Positions 9,562-21,272 are shown, counted from the stretch's first letter. The stretch: DNA of 64,000 nt from Haemophilus massiliensis (GCA_000752995.2 LM994634.1:178626-242625); one strand, 5' to 3'. The notes: a model not told the origin generated them from the letters alone. Translations and numbers: made by a program.

Positions 9562-10497
9562 TTAACGGTTGTTTTTACCGATAACACTGTCGTTGGCGCG
9601 AACCTGTTTGCGGTAATTTTGCGGCGACGTGCCGGTATGTTTCTGAAAATTATCATAAAAACGGCTGATTGCATTAAAACCGGCAGTCAGCGAAATATCC
9701 AACATGGTTTTATCCGTCTCGCTTAACAGCGCTTTCGCATGGTTGATTTTCATCATCGTGATATATTGCTTGATGGTTAGTTGCATTACGCTTTGAAACA
9801 GACCCATCGCATAGTTGGTGTTCAGTCCGACGGCGTTTGCCACATCGGCGACGGTAAGCGGCGTGCTGTGATGGTTGGCGATATGATCCAGCATCAAACT
9901 AACATAATGCTGTCCGTGACGGGAAGATTTAACATGTTGATTTGAATGATAAACGTTTTCCAGCAGGAGCGTCCAGCCGTCCAAACTGAGGCGTTTAATC
10001 ATTAACTGAATTTCATCATAAACCAGTTGCTGACGGTTCAGATTGGTGGATTTTAGTTCGTTTTCCCAGCGCCGCACTTCAAACTCGCTCACTAAATCAG
10101 GTTGTGTCGACTGAATTACAATGCCGTGCGTCAGCTGATTGATCAGTGCGTGCGGCAACGGCCATGACAGCAGCAAATGCACCGGAATATCCAGCACCGC
10201 CATGGTACGGCAATTTTTGCAATCTATGACCCGATGCGGCACCGACGCCCAGAACAAGGCAATATGCCCGGCTGTTAAGGTCACATGTCGTTCGTTAAAA
10301 ATATATTCCACATCATCGTCGAACGGAATATTGATTTCCATATGCCCGTGCCAGTGGTAGTTGTCCATGATATTGGGCGGTTGTTGCAAGTCCACATTGA
10401 GTGATTGTTGATCGGAGTATAGTGATAACGGGCTGACGGTTTGCTTGCCGTATCGCGTATTATTGGTATGCGCCGTTTCCGGTTTGATTTCAGACAT
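9562..10497 (-). CDS. melR: Melibiose operon regulator MelR (AraC family)
   Basis: An AraC-family activator with an N-terminal cupin-like sensing domain (HWHGHMEINIPFDDDVEY) and a C-terminal pair of helix-turn-helix motifs (near VADVANAVGLN and LDISLTAGFNAISRFY). It closely resembles enterobacterial MelR along its whole length as I recall it. It is divergent from melA-melB, as expected for their regulator. ATG at 10497 gives 311 residues, close to the known length; in-frame ATGs at 10521 and 10548 would add up to 17 residues. An uptake signal lies just upstream at 10505-10513. Confidence 0.9.
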   Translation of the reverse strand: MSEIKPETAHTNNTRYGKQTVSPLSLYSDQQSLNVDLQQPPNIMDNYHWHGHMEINIPFDDDVEYIFNERHVTLTAGHIALFWASVPHRVIDCKNCRTMAVLDIPVHLLLSWPLPHALINQLTHGIVIQSTQPDLVSEFEVRRWENELKSTNLNRQQLVYDEIQLMIKRLSLDGWTLLLENVYHSNQHVKSSRHGQHYVSLMLDHIANHHSTPLTVADVANAVGLNTNYAMGLFQSVMQLTIKQYITMMKINHAKALLSETDKTMLDISLTAGFNAISRFYDNFQKHTGTSPQNYRKQVRANDSVIGKNNR

Positions 10498-10785
10498 AAA
10501 TTCCACCGCACTTTTGTACATATCGTTATCGGTTAAATAACCGTGCAATTGAACATTTGTGATTTAGCACCTTAAGATTAACACCGACAGGAGAGGAAAA
10601 ATAGCATTTTTTATCTAAAAATTCCTGAAACCTCAGATTATATTTGTTCGATCCATAAAAATGAGTTTTCGGGAATTTTACCGTTAAATCCGAAATGCAA
10701 TTCGGCGTGTTACTGTGTCATGATGATTGCTGACAATGATATTCGTTTTTTTATCGGTTTATTGCATATTGAGAGGAGCAATGCT
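10498..10785. promoter_or_regulatory. melR-melA divergent control region
   Basis: About 290 bases between the divergent melibiose genes, with no gene of its own. It should contain both promoters and MelR sites. TGTGATTTAGCACC near 10,557 keeps the left half of a CRP site (TGTGA) but not the right half. I cannot place MelR boxes confidently. Confidence 0.4.
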
Positions 10786-12135
10786 ATGAATTCCCCGAAA
10801 ATTACCTTTATCGGCGCAGGTTCCACCGTATTCGTAAAAAATATTTTAGGCGATGTTTTTCATAAACCCGCGTTAAAACAGGCACGGATTGCATTGATGG
10901 ATATTGATGAAACCCGTCTAGCAGAATCACACTTTGTGATCGAAAAATTAATGAAGTCGGTTGGGGCAAACGGCACCATCGACTGTTATACGGACCAGAA
11001 AGCAGCGCTGCGTGATGCCGATTTCGTGATTGTGGCGTTTCAGATTGGCGGTTATGAACCTTGCACCGTGACAGATTTCGAGATCTGTAAAAAATACGGT
11101 TTGGAGCAAACCATCGCCGATACGCTAGGGGTTGGCGGCATTATGCGGGCGCTGCGTACGGTGCCGCATTTATGGAAAATCTGTGATGATATGCTGGAAG
11201 TTTGCCCTAATGCCACTATGCTGAATTATGTTAATCCGATGGCGATGAACAGCTGGGCGATGTTTGAAAAATATCCGCAGATTAAGCAAGTGGGATTGTG
11301 TCATTCGGTGCAAGGCACGGCGGAAGAGCTGGCGCGCGATCTGGATTTGGATCATTATGATCTGCGTTATGTGTGTGCCGGCATTAACCACATGGCGTTT
11401 TATCTGCATCTGGAGAAAAAACTGCCGGACGGCGGTTATGCCAGCATTTATCCCGATTTGCTGCGGGCTTACGCGGAGGGGCGGGCGCCGAAGCCGAGAG
11501 CCGATAATCCGCGCTGTAATAATATTATTCGCTATGAAATGCTGAAAAAACTCGGCTATTTTGTGACCGAATCGTCGGAACATTTTGCCGAATATACGCC
11601 GTATTTTATTAAACCGAACCGTCCTGAGCTGATCGAACGTTATCAGGTGCCGCTGGATGAATACCCTAAACGTTGTGTGGAGCAAATCGCCAGATGGAAA
11701 CAGGATCTGGATGATTATAAACGGGCGGAAAGTCTGACCGTGCCTGAATCGCGGGAATATGCGAGTATTATTATTAACTCAATCTGGACGGGGACGCCGA
11801 GCGTGGTTTACGGCAATGTGAAAAATGCCGGGCTGGTTGATAATTTGCCGCAAGATTGCTGTGTCGAGGTCGCCTGTCTGGTGGATGCTAATGGTATTAC
11901 GCCGACCAAAGTGGGAGCGATTCCGAATCATCTGGCGGCATTGATGCAGACCAATATTAATGTGCAGCGTTTAACCGTCGAGGCACTGTTAACGGAAAAC
12001 CGCGAGCGTATTTATCATGCCGCGATGCTGGATCCACATACTGCCGCCGCTTTAAGTTTGGAGGAAATCTATGCGTTGGTGGACGAGCTGCTGATCGCCC
12101 ATAAAGACTGGTTGCCGCAATGGATTAATTGCTAA
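10786..12135 (+). CDS. melA: Alpha-galactosidase MelA (GH4 family)
   Basis: An NAD- and Mn-dependent family 4 glycosidase that hydrolyses melibiose in the cytoplasm. The N-terminal Rossmann motif (ITFIGAGSTVFVKN) binds NAD; conserved GH4 stretches include NYVNPMAMN, GLCHSVQGT and CAGINHMAFY. The chosen ATG at 10786 sits behind GAGAGGA and gives 449 residues. A three-codon frame (ATGCTATGA) starts five bases earlier and its stop overlaps this start. melB follows after 60 bases, forming the usual melAB operon. Confidence 0.95.
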   Translation: MNSPKITFIGAGSTVFVKNILGDVFHKPALKQARIALMDIDETRLAESHFVIEKLMKSVGANGTIDCYTDQKAALRDADFVIVAFQIGGYEPCTVTDFEICKKYGLEQTIADTLGVGGIMRALRTVPHLWKICDDMLEVCPNATMLNYVNPMAMNSWAMFEKYPQIKQVGLCHSVQGTAEELARDLDLDHYDLRYVCAGINHMAFYLHLEKKLPDGGYASIYPDLLRAYAEGRAPKPRADNPRCNNIIRYEMLKKLGYFVTESSEHFAEYTPYFIKPNRPELIERYQVPLDEYPKRCVEQIARWKQDLDDYKRAESLTVPESREYASIIINSIWTGTPSVVYGNVKNAGLVDNLPQDCCVEVACLVDANGITPTKVGAIPNHLAALMQTNINVQRLTVEALLTENRERIYHAAMLDPHTAAALSLEEIYALVDELLIAHKDWLPQWINC

Positions 12136-12195
12136 TTTGAACCCATGGCGGCAAGCATGCCGCCGTGCTTTTTCGCATATTAGAAAGGAGGCTGT

Positions 12196-13569
12196 ATGAG
12201 TTTGTCGATGAAAACAAAAATCAGTTTCGGGTTGGGCGCTTATGGCAAGGATTTTGCCATCGGCATCGTATATATGTATTTGATGTACTATTACACCGAT
12301 GTGATCGGCGTTTCCGCGGCGGCGGTCGGAACGATTTTTATGGTGGCGCGTATCTGGGATGCTGTTAACGATCCTATTATGGGCTGGATTGTCAATAATA
12401 CCCGCACCCGCTGGGGGAAATTCAAACCTTGGATTCTGATCGGTACTGTGCTGAATTCGATCGTTCTATTTTCCCTGTTTTGCGCCGATTATTTCAGCGG
12501 CACGGCATTAATTGTTTATATTGCCGTCACCTATATTTTATGGGGCATGACCTATACCTTAATGGATATTCCGTTCTGGTCGCTGACCCCGACCTTGACC
12601 TTAGACCAACGCGAACGGGAACAGCTGGTGCCGTATCCGCGCTTTTTCGCCAGTCTGGCGGGATTTGTTACTGCCGGTATTTGCTTACCTTTTGTTGATG
12701 CGGTGGGCGGCGAGGATAAAGGTTTCGGCTTTCGCATGTTTACGCTGGTGATTATTGCGTTTTTTGTCGCCTCGACCGTTATTACATTGGTCAATGTAAA
12801 AGAAAAATATTCTTCCGATAACGTCAGCTGCAATGAATCCGCCGTCAAATTACCGTTAAAACAACTGATTATGCTGATCCCGCGCAATGATCAACTTGCC
12901 AGTTTGCTGGTAATGGCGCTGTGCTATAACATTGCAAGTAATATTATTTCCACTTTTGCGATTTATTATTTTACCTACGTGGTGGGCGATAAGGATTTGT
13001 TCCCCTATTATATGTCCTATGCAGGCATTGCCAATTTGACCGTGATCGTGCTGTTCTCGAAGCTGGCAAGACTGTTTTCCCGCCGAGTGTTGTGGGCGAC
13101 CGCGTCGATTGCGCCGGCGTTAAGCTGTCTGGTGCTGGCTTATGCCGGCATTTTTGATGCCAAAAACAGCCTGCTGATTATCGGCGCCGGTGTGTTGATG
13201 AATATCGGCACCGCGCTGTTTTGGACGTTGCAGGTGATTATGGTGGCGGATACGGTGGATTACGGCGAATACAAACTGGGCGTGCGTTCGGAAAGTATCG
13301 CCTATGCGGTGCAAACCATGGTAGTGAAAGCCGGCTCGGCAGTTTCCGCATTTTTAATCGGCGTGCTGTTGACGGCGATTCATTATGTGCCGAATGTAGA
13401 ACAAACCGATGACACGATTTTTTACATGAAAGTGATCATGATCGGTTTGCCGATAGTCTTTTATGCCGTTAAATTATTCGTGTATTTCCGTTATTATCGG
13501 CTGTACGGCGATTTGCTGGCAAAAGTGAACATCCGCTTGCTGGATAAATACCGTAAGGTGGAAAGTTAG
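12196..13569 (+). CDS. melB: Melibiose/cation symporter MelB
   Basis: A 457-residue glycoside-pentoside-hexuronide family transporter with about twelve membrane helices. It imports melibiose with Na+, Li+ or H+. Family hallmarks are visible: the early [20 protein letters not shown] stretch with the aspartates of the sugar/cation site, [12 protein letters not shown], and the cytoplasmic loop around [10 protein letters not shown]. It is preceded by AAAGGAGG. The protein ends LDKYRKVES, shorter than the enterobacterial tail. Confidence 0.95.
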   Translation: MSLSMKTKISFGLGAYGKDFAIGIVYMYLMYYYTDVIGVSAAAVGTIFMVARIWDAVNDPIMGWIVNNTRTRWGKFKPWILIGTVLNSIVLFSLFCADYFSGTALIVYIAVTYILWGMTYTLMDIPFWSLTPTLTLDQREREQLVPYPRFFASLAGFVTAGICLPFVDAVGGEDKGFGFRMFTLVIIAFFVASTVITLVNVKEKYSSDNVSCNESAVKLPLKQLIMLIPRNDQLASLLVMALCYNIASNIISTFAIYYFTYVVGDKDLFPYYMSYAGIANLTVIVLFSKLARLFSRRVLWATASIAPALSCLVLAYAGIFDAKNSLLIIGAGVLMNIGTALFWTLQVIMVADTVDYGEYKLGVRSESIAYAVQTMVVKAGSAVSAFLIGVLLTAIHYVPNVEQTDDTIFYMKVIMIGLPIVFYAVKLFVYFRYYRLYGDLLAKVNIRLLDKYRKVES

Positions 13570-13739
13570 AATTCGTGTGACGAAAAAAACCAAAAAAGCA
13601 CCGCACTTTTCCCTTTGTATAACGGCGGAAGGCAGTCGGCGTACGCTTTTTTATCATTCTGTGCGCGATATTCCCGGTAGGCAAAGTCTGCGGTTCTTGT
13701 TACAATCTTGCCGCATTTTTTTGTTATACGGACGAATTT

Positions 13740-14954
13740 ATGAGCACATATTTTTCCGACACGCTGATTATCGGCGCCGGCGCTGCCGGGTTGTTTTGTG
13801 CCGGGCAGCTGGCAAAACGGGGAAAACAGGTGACGCTGCTTGATAACGGTAAGAAAATCGGGCGCAAGATTTTAATGTCCGGCGGCGGCTTTTGTAATTT
13901 CACCAATCTTGAGGTAACACCGCAGCATTACCTGTCGCGCAATCCGCATTTCGTCAAATCAGCGCTGGCGCGTTTTACCCAGTGGGATTTTATCGCCATG
14001 CTACAGGATTACGGTATTCCTTATCACGAAAAAGAATTGGGGCAGCTGTTTTGCGATAACGGGGCGCAGGATATTGTCAGCATGCTGGCGCAAGAATGTG
14101 CGAAATATGGCGCGGATATTCGGCTGCGTCAGCAAATTGAAGAGGTTGCCGTACTTGAAGATGATTGTTCGGCGCGTTTCAGTCTGCAAGCTAACGGACA
14201 ACAATGGCGTTGTCGTCAGTTAGTGATTGCCAGCGGTGGACTGTCGATGCCGGGGCTGGGCGCTACACCGTTCGGTTATCGGATTGCCGAACAGTTCGGC
14301 TTAAACGTCATCGCACCGCGCGCCTCCCTGGTGCCGTTTACCTGGCGAGAAACTGATAAATTTTACACCGCACTTGCTGGCATTGCGTTGCCGGTGACGG
14401 TAACCGCCGAATCCGGTCAGTCTTTCAGCAATAATTTATTGTTTACCCATCGCGGCGTTTCCGGTCCGGCCATTCTGCAAATTTCTAACTACTGGCAGCC
14501 GGGACAGCGCCTGCTTATTGATTTGCTGCCGACCCAGGATATTGCGCAATATTTGCAAACATTGCGCACGACTTCGGCAAAAATGCAGCTGAAAACCGCG
14601 TTATCCCGTCTGCTGCCGACTAAGCTGGTGGAACTCTGGTTGCAACACGGCATGTTTCAGGATGAAGCAGTCGCGCAGTTAAGCAAAGTGCGGTCGGAAA
14701 ATCTGGTGAATTTGATCCACCGTTGGCAATTACAGCCCAACGGCACCGAGGGGTATCGTACCGCGGAGGTGACCATGGGCGGCGTGGATTGTGCAGAGAT
14801 TTCGTCGAAAACCATGGAAAGCGGCAAAATTGGCGGATTGTATTTTATCGGTGAAGTGCTGGATGTTGCCGGCTGGCTGGGCGGGTATAATTTCCAGTGG
14901 GCGTGGAGTTCCGCCTATGTTTGTGCGCAGGCTATTGCCGCACAATGCGGATGA
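13740..14954 (+). CDS. FAD-dependent oxidoreductase, HI0933/YhiN family
   Basis: A 404-residue flavoprotein of the HI0933 family. The N-terminal dinucleotide-binding motif GAGAAGLFCAGQLAKRG lies at residues 12-28, followed by GRKILMSGGGFCNFTN and a C-terminal FAD contact (GEVLDVAGWLGGYNFQWAWSS). Its substrate is unknown; relatives are annotated as putative flavoproteins or aminoacetone oxidase-like. It stands alone between melB and dnaE, with uptake signals inside it and on both sides. Confidence 0.85.
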   Translation: MSTYFSDTLIIGAGAAGLFCAGQLAKRGKQVTLLDNGKKIGRKILMSGGGFCNFTNLEVTPQHYLSRNPHFVKSALARFTQWDFIAMLQDYGIPYHEKELGQLFCDNGAQDIVSMLAQECAKYGADIRLRQQIEEVAVLEDDCSARFSLQANGQQWRCRQLVIASGGLSMPGLGATPFGYRIAEQFGLNVIAPRASLVPFTWRETDKFYTALAGIALPVTVTAESGQSFSNNLLFTHRGVSGPAILQISNYWQPGQRLLIDLLPTQDIAQYLQTLRTTSAKMQLKTALSRLLPTKLVELWLQHGMFQDEAVAQLSKVRSENLVNLIHRWQLQPNGTEGYRTAEVTMGGVDCAEISSKTMESGKIGGLYFIGEVLDVAGWLGGYNFQWAWSSAYVCAQAIAAQCG

Positions 14955-15046
14955 GCACAGGCACGAGCGCGTTTTTTATCCCTTTGACTGAGCGTAAAAT
15001 CCCGCTAAAATAGACCGCACTTTCCGCATTGAATTAAGGATTTTTT

Positions 15047-18000
15047 ATGTCGCAACCCCGTTTTGTGCACTTGCGTGTTCACAGTGATTTTTCCATGATT
15101 AACGGCATTGCCAAAGTCAAGCCGTTGGTCAAAGCCTGTGTGCAGCATCAAATGGTGGCGATGGCGCTGACGGATTTCACCAATTTCTGCGGACTGGTTC
15201 GGTTTTACGGTGAAGCCTTATCCGGCGGTGTCAAACCTATTGTGGGTGCCGATGTGCTGGTAAAAAGCGAATTAATGGGCGACGATCATTTCGAGCTGAC
15301 GCTGCTGGCGAAAAATAATACCGGCTATCACAATATCACCTTGCTGCTGTCTAAAGCCTACGAACGCGGTTACACCGATTTGCCTTATATTGATCAGCAA
15401 TGGCTGATTGAACACCGAGAGGGCATTATTATTCTTTCCGGCGGACGCAACGGCGATGTAGGCAAAAAGCTGCTGAAAGAAGCCGCCGATGAGTTAGCAA
15501 GTGCGGTCGGTTTTTATCAACAATATTTCCCCGAGCATTTTTATTTAGCCCTGACCCGTACCGGACGAGCCGAGGAAGAACGCTATATTCAGGCGGCGGT
15601 GGCGCTGGCGGAACGGATGAATTTGCCGGTGGTGGCAACCAATGACGTATGTTTTTTGGCGCGGGAGGATTTCGAAGCCCATGAAATCCGAGTGGCTATT
15701 CATGACAGCTTCACCCTTGATGATCCGAAACGGCCGCAATTGTACAGCGAACAACAGTATTTTCGTTCGGAACAGGAAATGTGCGAGTTGTTTGCCGATA
15801 TTCCCTCCGCATTGGAAAACAGCGTGCTGATTGCACAACGCTGTAACGTTACTATTCGTCTGGGCGAATATTTTTTACCGCAATTTCCGACCGGTGAGTT
15901 AAGCACCGAAGAATATCTGATTAAAAAATCCCGCGACGGGCTGGAAGAACGACTGAAATTTTTGTTCCCCGACGAGCAAGTGCGCGCGCAGCGACGGGCG
16001 GAATATGACCAGCGTTTACAGATTGAGCTGGATGTTATCAACCAAATGGGCTTTCCCGGTTATTTTTTGATCGTGATGGAGTTTATCCAATGGTCGAAGG
16101 ATAATGGCATTCCGGTCGGGCCGGGGCGTGGTTCGGGGGCGGGGTCGCTGGTGGCTTATGCGTTAAAAATCACCGATTTGGATCCGCTGGAATTTGATTT
16201 GCTGTTCGAGCGTTTCCTGAATCCGGAGCGGGTTTCCATGCCGGACTTTGATGTGGATTTCTGCATGGACGGGCGTGATCGCGTCATTGAACATGTGGCG
16301 GACACTTATGGGCGCGGCGCGGTATCACAGATTATCACTTTCGGTACCATGGCGGCAAAAGCGGTGATCCGCGATGTGGGACGGGTGCTCGGGCATCCGT
16401 ACGGCTTTGTGGACAGAATTTCCAAACTGGTGCCGCCGGATCCCGGAATGACGTTGGCAAAAGCGTTTGAAGCGGAACCGCGGCTGCCGGAAATTTATGA
16501 GGCGGATGAGGAAGTTAAGGCGCTGATCGATATGGCGCGCAAACTTGAGGGCGTTACACGCAATGCCGGCAAGCATGCGGGCGGCGTGGTGATTTCGCCG
16601 ACCCTGATTACCGATTTTTCACCTTTATATTGTGACAGTGAAGGCAAACATCCGGTTACTCATTTTGATAAAAACGATGTGGAATATGCCGGGTTGGTAA
16701 AATTTGACTTTCTCGGGTTGCGCACCCTGACCATTATTAAATGGGCGCTGGATATGATCAATGCACGGCAAGCGAAAGAGGGCAAACCGCCGGTGGATAT
16801 TAACCGTATTCCGCTGGATGATCCCGCCTCGTTTAATCTGTTGCTGAATTCGGAAACTACCGCGGTATTCCAGCTTGAATCGCGCGGTATGAAAGATTTG
16901 ATTAAACGTCTGAAACCGGACTGTTTTGAAGATATTATCGCCTTGGTGGCATTATTCCGTCCCGGTCCGTTGCAATCGGGTATGGTGGATAATTTTATTC
17001 GACGCAAACACGGCGAAGAAGAGATTTCCTATCCCGATGCGGAATATCAGCATATTTCTTTGCAACCGATTTTGGAACCGACCTACGGCATTATTCTGTA
17101 TCAAGAGCAGGTCATGCAGATTGCACAGGTGTTGGCGGGTTATACGCTGGGCGGCGCGGATTTGCTGCGTCGTGCCATGGGGAAGAAAAAACCGGAGGAA
17201 ATGGCCAAGCAGCGTTCCGTTTTTAAAGAGGGGGCAATCAAAAACGGAGTTGACGGCGAGCTGGCAATGAAAATTTTCGATTTGGTGGAAAAATTTGCCG
17301 GCTACGGCTTTAATAAATCCCATTCCGCCGCGTATGCGCTGGTGTCTTATCAAACACTGTGGTTGAAAGCTCATTATCCGGCGGAATTTATGGCGGCGGT
17401 AATGACCTCGGAAATGGATAACACCGATAAAATCGTTGGTTTTTATGATGAATGCCTGCGTATGGGGCTGACGGTGGTACCGCCGGATATTAATACCGGC
17501 AAACATCATTTCAGTGTGAACGATCACGGTGAAATCGTGTACGGTATCGGCGCGATCAAAGGCGTGGGCGAAGGCCCGATTGAAGCGTTAGTGGAAGCCC
17601 GCAACAAAGGCGGCATTTTTAAGGATTTGTTCGATCTCTGTGCACGGGTGGATTTGAAGAAAATCAACCGCCGTACCTTTGAAAGTCTGATTATGTCGGG
17701 AGCTTTCGATAAACTGGGACCGCATCGTGCCGCATTGTCCAAAAATTTGGAAGATGCCTTACGAGCCTCCGATCAGCATGCCAAAGATGAAGCAATCGGA
17801 CAGGCGGATATGTTCGGTGTATTGACCGAAAGTCCGGAAGATGTGGAAACCGCGTATGCCAATACGCCGCGCTGGAGCGAAAAGCAAATTCTGGACGGCG
17901 AACGGGAAACGCTCGGCTTGTATTTGAGTAGTCATCCGATTAGTCGTTATTTAAAAGAATTGTCCCATTACAGTTCAACCCGTCTGAAAGATCTGGTGCC

Positions 18001-18523
18001 GAATTATCGCGGACAGATTAGTACCGCCAGCGGTTTGATTGTCAATTCGCGCTTTGCTGTGACCAAAAAGGGCAACCGTTTGGGAATTGCAACACTGGAC
18101 GACCGTTCAGGGCGTTTAGACATTACCTTGTTTGCCGAGGCATTGGAACGCTTCGGCGATAAATTGCAGAAAGATACGGTGGTGATTGTTTCTGGGCAGG
18201 TGAGTTTTGATGATTTTTCACAAGGGCTGAAAATGTCGGTTCGTGAGCTGATGACACTGGATGAAGCCCGCAGTCGTTATGCTAAGAGCTTAGCGCTGAG
18301 CCTGTCGCAGGAACAAATTAGCGCGTCGTTTATCAAAAAATTCAAGCAGTTGATTACGCCTTACAGCGGCGGCACGTTGCCGATTCATATTTATTATCAG
18401 AGTCAGCAGGGCAGAGCGTTGCTGCGTTTCGGCGTGCAATGGTCGATTAATCCCACTGATGAATTGTTGGCTGAATTGGTGGAAATGCTGGGGGAAAGTG
18501 CGGTGGAATTAGAGTTTGAATAG
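15047..18523 (+). CDS. dnaE: DNA polymerase III alpha subunit
   Basis: The catalytic subunit of the replicative polymerase, 1,158 residues, the proteobacterial DnaE length. The N-terminal PHP domain starts with [18 protein letters not shown]. The catalytic palm carries [16 protein letters not shown]. Later come the helix-hairpin-helix region ([16 protein letters not shown]) and an OB domain ([15 protein letters not shown]). An uptake signal just upstream (15,014-15,022) and a second inside the gene are typical of this genome. Confidence 0.97.
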   Translation: MSQPRFVHLRVHSDFSMINGIAKVKPLVKACVQHQMVAMALTDFTNFCGLVRFYGEALSGGVKPIVGADVLVKSELMGDDHFELTLLAKNNTGYHNITLLLSKAYERGYTDLPYIDQQWLIEHREGIIILSGGRNGDVGKKLLKEAADELASAVGFYQQYFPEHFYLALTRTGRAEEERYIQAAVALAERMNLPVVATNDVCFLAREDFEAHEIRVAIHDSFTLDDPKRPQLYSEQQYFRSEQEMCELFADIPSALENSVLIAQRCNVTIRLGEYFLPQFPTGELSTEEYLIKKSRDGLEERLKFLFPDEQVRAQRRAEYDQRLQIELDVINQMGFPGYFLIVMEFIQWSKDNGIPVGPGRGSGAGSLVAYALKITDLDPLEFDLLFERFLNPERVSMPDFDVDFCMDGRDRVIEHVADTYGRGAVSQIITFGTMAAKAVIRDVGRVLGHPYGFVDRISKLVPPDPGMTLAKAFEAEPRLPEIYEADEEVKALIDMARKLEGVTRNAGKHAGGVVISPTLITDFSPLYCDSEGKHPVTHFDKNDVEYAGLVKFDFLGLRTLTIIKWALDMINARQAKEGKPPVDINRIPLDDPASFNLLLNSETTAVFQLESRGMKDLIKRLKPDCFEDIIALVALFRPGPLQSGMVDNFIRRKHGEEEISYPDAEYQHISLQPILEPTYGIILYQEQVMQIAQVLAGYTLGGADLLRRAMGKKKPEEMAKQRSVFKEGAIKNGVDGELAMKIFDLVEKFAGYGFNKSHSAAYALVSYQTLWLKAHYPAEFMAAVMTSEMDNTDKIVGFYDECLRMGLTVVPPDINTGKHHFSVNDHGEIVYGIGAIKGVGEGPIEALVEARNKGGIFKDLFDLCARVDLKKINRRTFESLIMSGAFDKLGPHRAALSKNLEDALRASDQHAKDEAIGQADMFGVLTESPEDVETAYANTPRWSEKQILDGERETLGLYLSSHPISRYLKELSHYSSTRLKDLVPNYRGQISTASGLIVNSRFAVTKKGNRLGIATLDDRSGRLDITLFAEALERFGDKLQKDTVVIVSGQVSFDDFSQGLKMSVRELMTLDEARSRYAKSLALSLSQEQISASFIKKFKQLITPYSGGTLPIHIYYQSQQGRALLRFGVQWSINPTDELLAELVEMLGESAVELEFE

Positions 18524-18545
18524 GCGTTTGCTAATCATTGTAAAA

Positions 18546-18574
18546 TGTAGCCCCATAGTTGATATGGGGCTACA
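18546..18574. terminator. Bidirectional terminator between dnaE and sdaA
   Basis: TGTAGCCCCATA and TATGGGGCTACA form a perfect 12-bp stem around a five-base loop. It lies between the convergent genes dnaE and sdaA and can serve both. T-rich DNA around it is modest. Confidence 0.7.
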
Positions 18575-18579
18575 TACGT

Positions 18580-19944
18580 TTATGAGCAGACCACTTTAAT
18601 GGCGAGTCCGCCTTGAGAGGTTTCACGGTATTTAGCGTTCATATCCTTACCGGTTTCGTACATAGTTTCGATCACTTTATCCAATGTAACGCGCGGAATG
18701 GTGGTGCGGCGCAGCGCCATGCGACTGGCGTTAATCGCTTTCACCGAGGCGATAGCGTTGCGCTCAATACAGGGTACCTGTACCTGCCCGCCGACCGGAT
18801 CGCAGGTTAGCCCAAGATTGTGCTCCATGGCGATTTCCGCCGCGGTGCACACCTGTTCCGGGCTACCGCCCATGATTTCGGCTAATCCTGCCGCCGCCAT
18901 GGAACAGGCGACGCCCACTTCACCCTGACAACCGACTTCAGCACCGGAAATGGATGCGTTCATTTTATACAGCGAACCGATCATGCCGCAGGCCAGTAAA
19001 TAACGTTCGATAATTTCCGGTGTTAGCGGCGAGATAAATTTCTCATAATAGGCCAATACGGCAGGAACAATGCCGCAGGCACCGTTTGTTGGCGCGGTGA
19101 CAACTCGTCCACCAGCGGCATTTTCTTCGTTTACCGCCAAAGCGAACATATTTACCCAATCAATGATTTTCATCGGATCATTGGATAACCCGTTATTGGC
19201 TTGCAGAATGCGATACAACGTAGCTGCACGGCGCGCGACTTTTAACGGTCCCGGCAAAATGCCTTCCGTGTTGATACCATGTTCGATACAGGCGCGCATG
19301 GTTGCCCAGACCGATTGCAGGTGCTCGCTTAGGGCGGGTTTGCCGTGCAGTGCGATTTCGTTTTGCAGCATAACGCTAGATAAGGTCAGTCCGTTTTCGC
19401 TGCAATGGCGCAGGATATCCGCGGCGCTGTGATAAGGATAAGGCACTTCAGCCTGATCCTCGCTTTGTTGATTAAAATGTGCTTCATCAACAATAAAACC
19501 GCCACCGATAGAATAATATGTCTGTTTGTAGAGCAACTCCGTTCCGGCTAACGCCGTCAGCGTCATACCGTTTTCGTGCAGCGATAAAAAGGTTTGGTGG
19601 AATGTCATATCCTGTTCATAATTAAATTGCGCAGTTTTTTTGCCTTGCGCCAGCGGTAAAAGTGCGGTGCGTTTTACCTCAGAAATGAATGATGGAATCA
19701 GATCAATATCCACATCATGCGGCAGATAGCCCGCCAGCCCCATAATAATCGCAATATCCGTGTTATGTCCCAGACCGGTCATTGATAGCGAACCGTAAAC
19801 ATCAACTTTGATTTGACTGACACGGTCAAGCAAACCTTGTTCGAGCAGATCGTCGATAAACTGTTTGCCGGCTTTCATCGGCCCGACAGTGTGAGAACTG
19901 GAAGGACCGATACCTATTTTAAAGATGTCAAAAACGCTAATCAT
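18580..19944 (-). CDS. sdaA: L-serine ammonia-lyase SdaA
   Basis: An oxygen-sensitive 4Fe-4S enzyme that deaminates L-serine to pyruvate. The start at 19944 gives the family opening ISVFDIFKIGIGPSSSHT and 454 residues; the longer open frame to 19980 adds twelve unlikely residues. Cysteines of the alpha domain are present (CGMIGSLY, GCQGEVGVACS, CTAAEIAMEHNLGLTCDPV, CIERN). It lies downstream of the serine transporter on the same strand, so uptake and breakdown are probably co-expressed. Confidence 0.95.
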   Translation of the reverse strand: MISVFDIFKIGIGPSSSHTVGPMKAGKQFIDDLLEQGLLDRVSQIKVDVYGSLSMTGLGHNTDIAIIMGLAGYLPHDVDIDLIPSFISEVKRTALLPLAQGKKTAQFNYEQDMTFHQTFLSLHENGMTLTALAGTELLYKQTYYSIGGGFIVDEAHFNQQSEDQAEVPYPYHSAADILRHCSENGLTLSSVMLQNEIALHGKPALSEHLQSVWATMRACIEHGINTEGILPGPLKVARRAATLYRILQANNGLSNDPMKIIDWVNMFALAVNEENAAGGRVVTAPTNGACGIVPAVLAYYEKFISPLTPEIIERYLLACGMIGSLYKMNASISGAEVGCQGEVGVACSMAAAGLAEIMGGSPEQVCTAAEIAMEHNLGLTCDPVGGQVQVPCIERNAIASVKAINASRMALRRTTIPRVTLDKVIETMYETGKDMNAKYRETSQGGLAIKVVCS

Positions 19945-19964
19945 TTTGTGCCTACTAATGTAAG

Positions 19965-19985
19965 GGCCCTTTGTGATCAAGGGCC
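19965..19985. other. Stem-loop between sdaC and sdaA
   Basis: GGCCCTT (19965-19971) and AAGGGCC (19979-19985) form a 7-bp GC-rich stem just before the sdaA start. With no T run on the minus strand it is more likely an intercistronic mRNA structure than a terminator. Confidence 0.4.
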
Positions 19986-20030
19986 GGTTATTTTATTATG
20001 ATAAAAAAGCGCGTTATTTTACATTAATTT

Positions 20031-21272
20031 CTAGAATAAGCCATATATTACCGCGGAAATAGCGATAATACCCATGACCGTTACAAAAACGTTGCTGAGC
20101 TGCCCTTGATAGCGCTGCATTGCTGGAATTTTACGGATGGCATACATCGGCATAATAAACAGGATTGCCGCAATAATCGGGCCGCCGAACGACTCGATTA
20201 ATCCCAAAATGCTCGGATTCATGATCGCCACGCCCCACAGGGTTAGCAGGAAGAAAAGTGCGGTCATATAATTGAGTTTTTTGCGATTAATGCTGTGATT
20301 GTCAGTCATTTTAACGAACAAACCTTCCAATCCTTCTTTAGCCCCCAAATAATGTCCGAAGAAAGAACTGGTAATTGCTAAAAACGCCACCAACGGTCCT
20401 AAATAAGAAATATAAGGATTTTCAAATTTGTTAGCCAGAAAAGACAAAATACTGATATTTTGCTGTTTCGCGAGTGCCAGCTCTTCCGGGGTCAGGGTCA
20501 GTACGCAGCTGAACACAAAGAACATTACGAAAAATAACAGAATTGTTGCGGTGCCTTTTAGCGTGTGAGCCGCATGTTTTTCGGTTAACGCTCTGTCCTG
20601 GTATTGGCGCTGCTGCGATTGCGAAAATGAAGAAATTGCCGGTGAATGGTTAAAAGAGAAAACCAACACCGGAATGGTGATCCATAATGTAGTTATAAAT
20701 CCCTGTGCAGTTGGCATTTCGTGCAGCATTGAGGTATTCCATTCGGGAATCAGATAAATGGACAGCACGAATAAAATCAGCACCAGCGGATATACCAGAA
20801 ATTCGGTAATTTTCAGCATGATTTTCTCGCCCATCAACATCACCGAAATTAATGATGCGATAAGCACAAAAGACAAGATCACGCGGTTCGGTGATGCTAA
20901 GCCCATTTGGTTCACGATAAAAGAATCCACCGTATTGGTGATGCCGTTGCCGTAAATCAGCAAAATAGGGAAAATGGCAAAGAAATACAGTAGCGTAATT
21001 AGTTTACCGGCGTTTTTACCGAAATGCTCTTCAACCACTTCGGTAATGTCGCTACCTTCGACCGAAGAGGATAAGACGAAACGTGACAGCGCCCGGTGCG
21101 CAAAATAGGTCATCGGTCCGACCAATATTGCCATTACGATTAATGGCCAGAAGCCGCCCATTCCGGCGTTAATCGGTAAAAATAGCACCCCGGCGCCGAC
21201 GGCGGTACCGAATAAATTTAGCGCCCAAAGCAAATCAAACTTGTTCCATTTAACGGAAGAATTGTTAGCCAT
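20031..21272 (-). CDS. sdaC: Serine transporter SdaC (HAAAP family)
   Basis: A proton-coupled amino acid transporter with about eleven membrane segments. The [18 protein letters not shown] stretch, [19 protein letters not shown], and [13 protein letters not shown] match SdaC of enterobacteria. The start at 21272 (MANNSSVKW) follows GGGGAT by six bases; upstream in-frame ATGs at 21278 and 21284 are less well placed. It precedes sdaA by 86 bases on the same strand, as a serine uptake and degradation pair. Confidence 0.92.
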   Translation of the reverse strand: MANNSSVKWNKFDLLWALNLFGTAVGAGVLFLPINAGMGGFWPLIVMAILVGPMTYFAHRALSRFVLSSSVEGSDITEVVEEHFGKNAGKLITLLYFFAIFPILLIYGNGITNTVDSFIVNQMGLASPNRVILSFVLIASLISVMLMGEKIMLKITEFLVYPLVLILFVLSIYLIPEWNTSMLHEMPTAQGFITTLWITIPVLVFSFNHSPAISSFSQSQQRQYQDRALTEKHAAHTLKGTATILLFFVMFFVFSCVLTLTPEELALAKQQNISILSFLANKFENPYISYLGPLVAFLAITSSFFGHYLGAKEGLEGLFVKMTDNHSINRKKLNYMTALFFLLTLWGVAIMNPSILGLIESFGGPIIAAILFIMPMYAIRKIPAMQRYQGQLSNVFVTVMGIIAISAVIYGLF

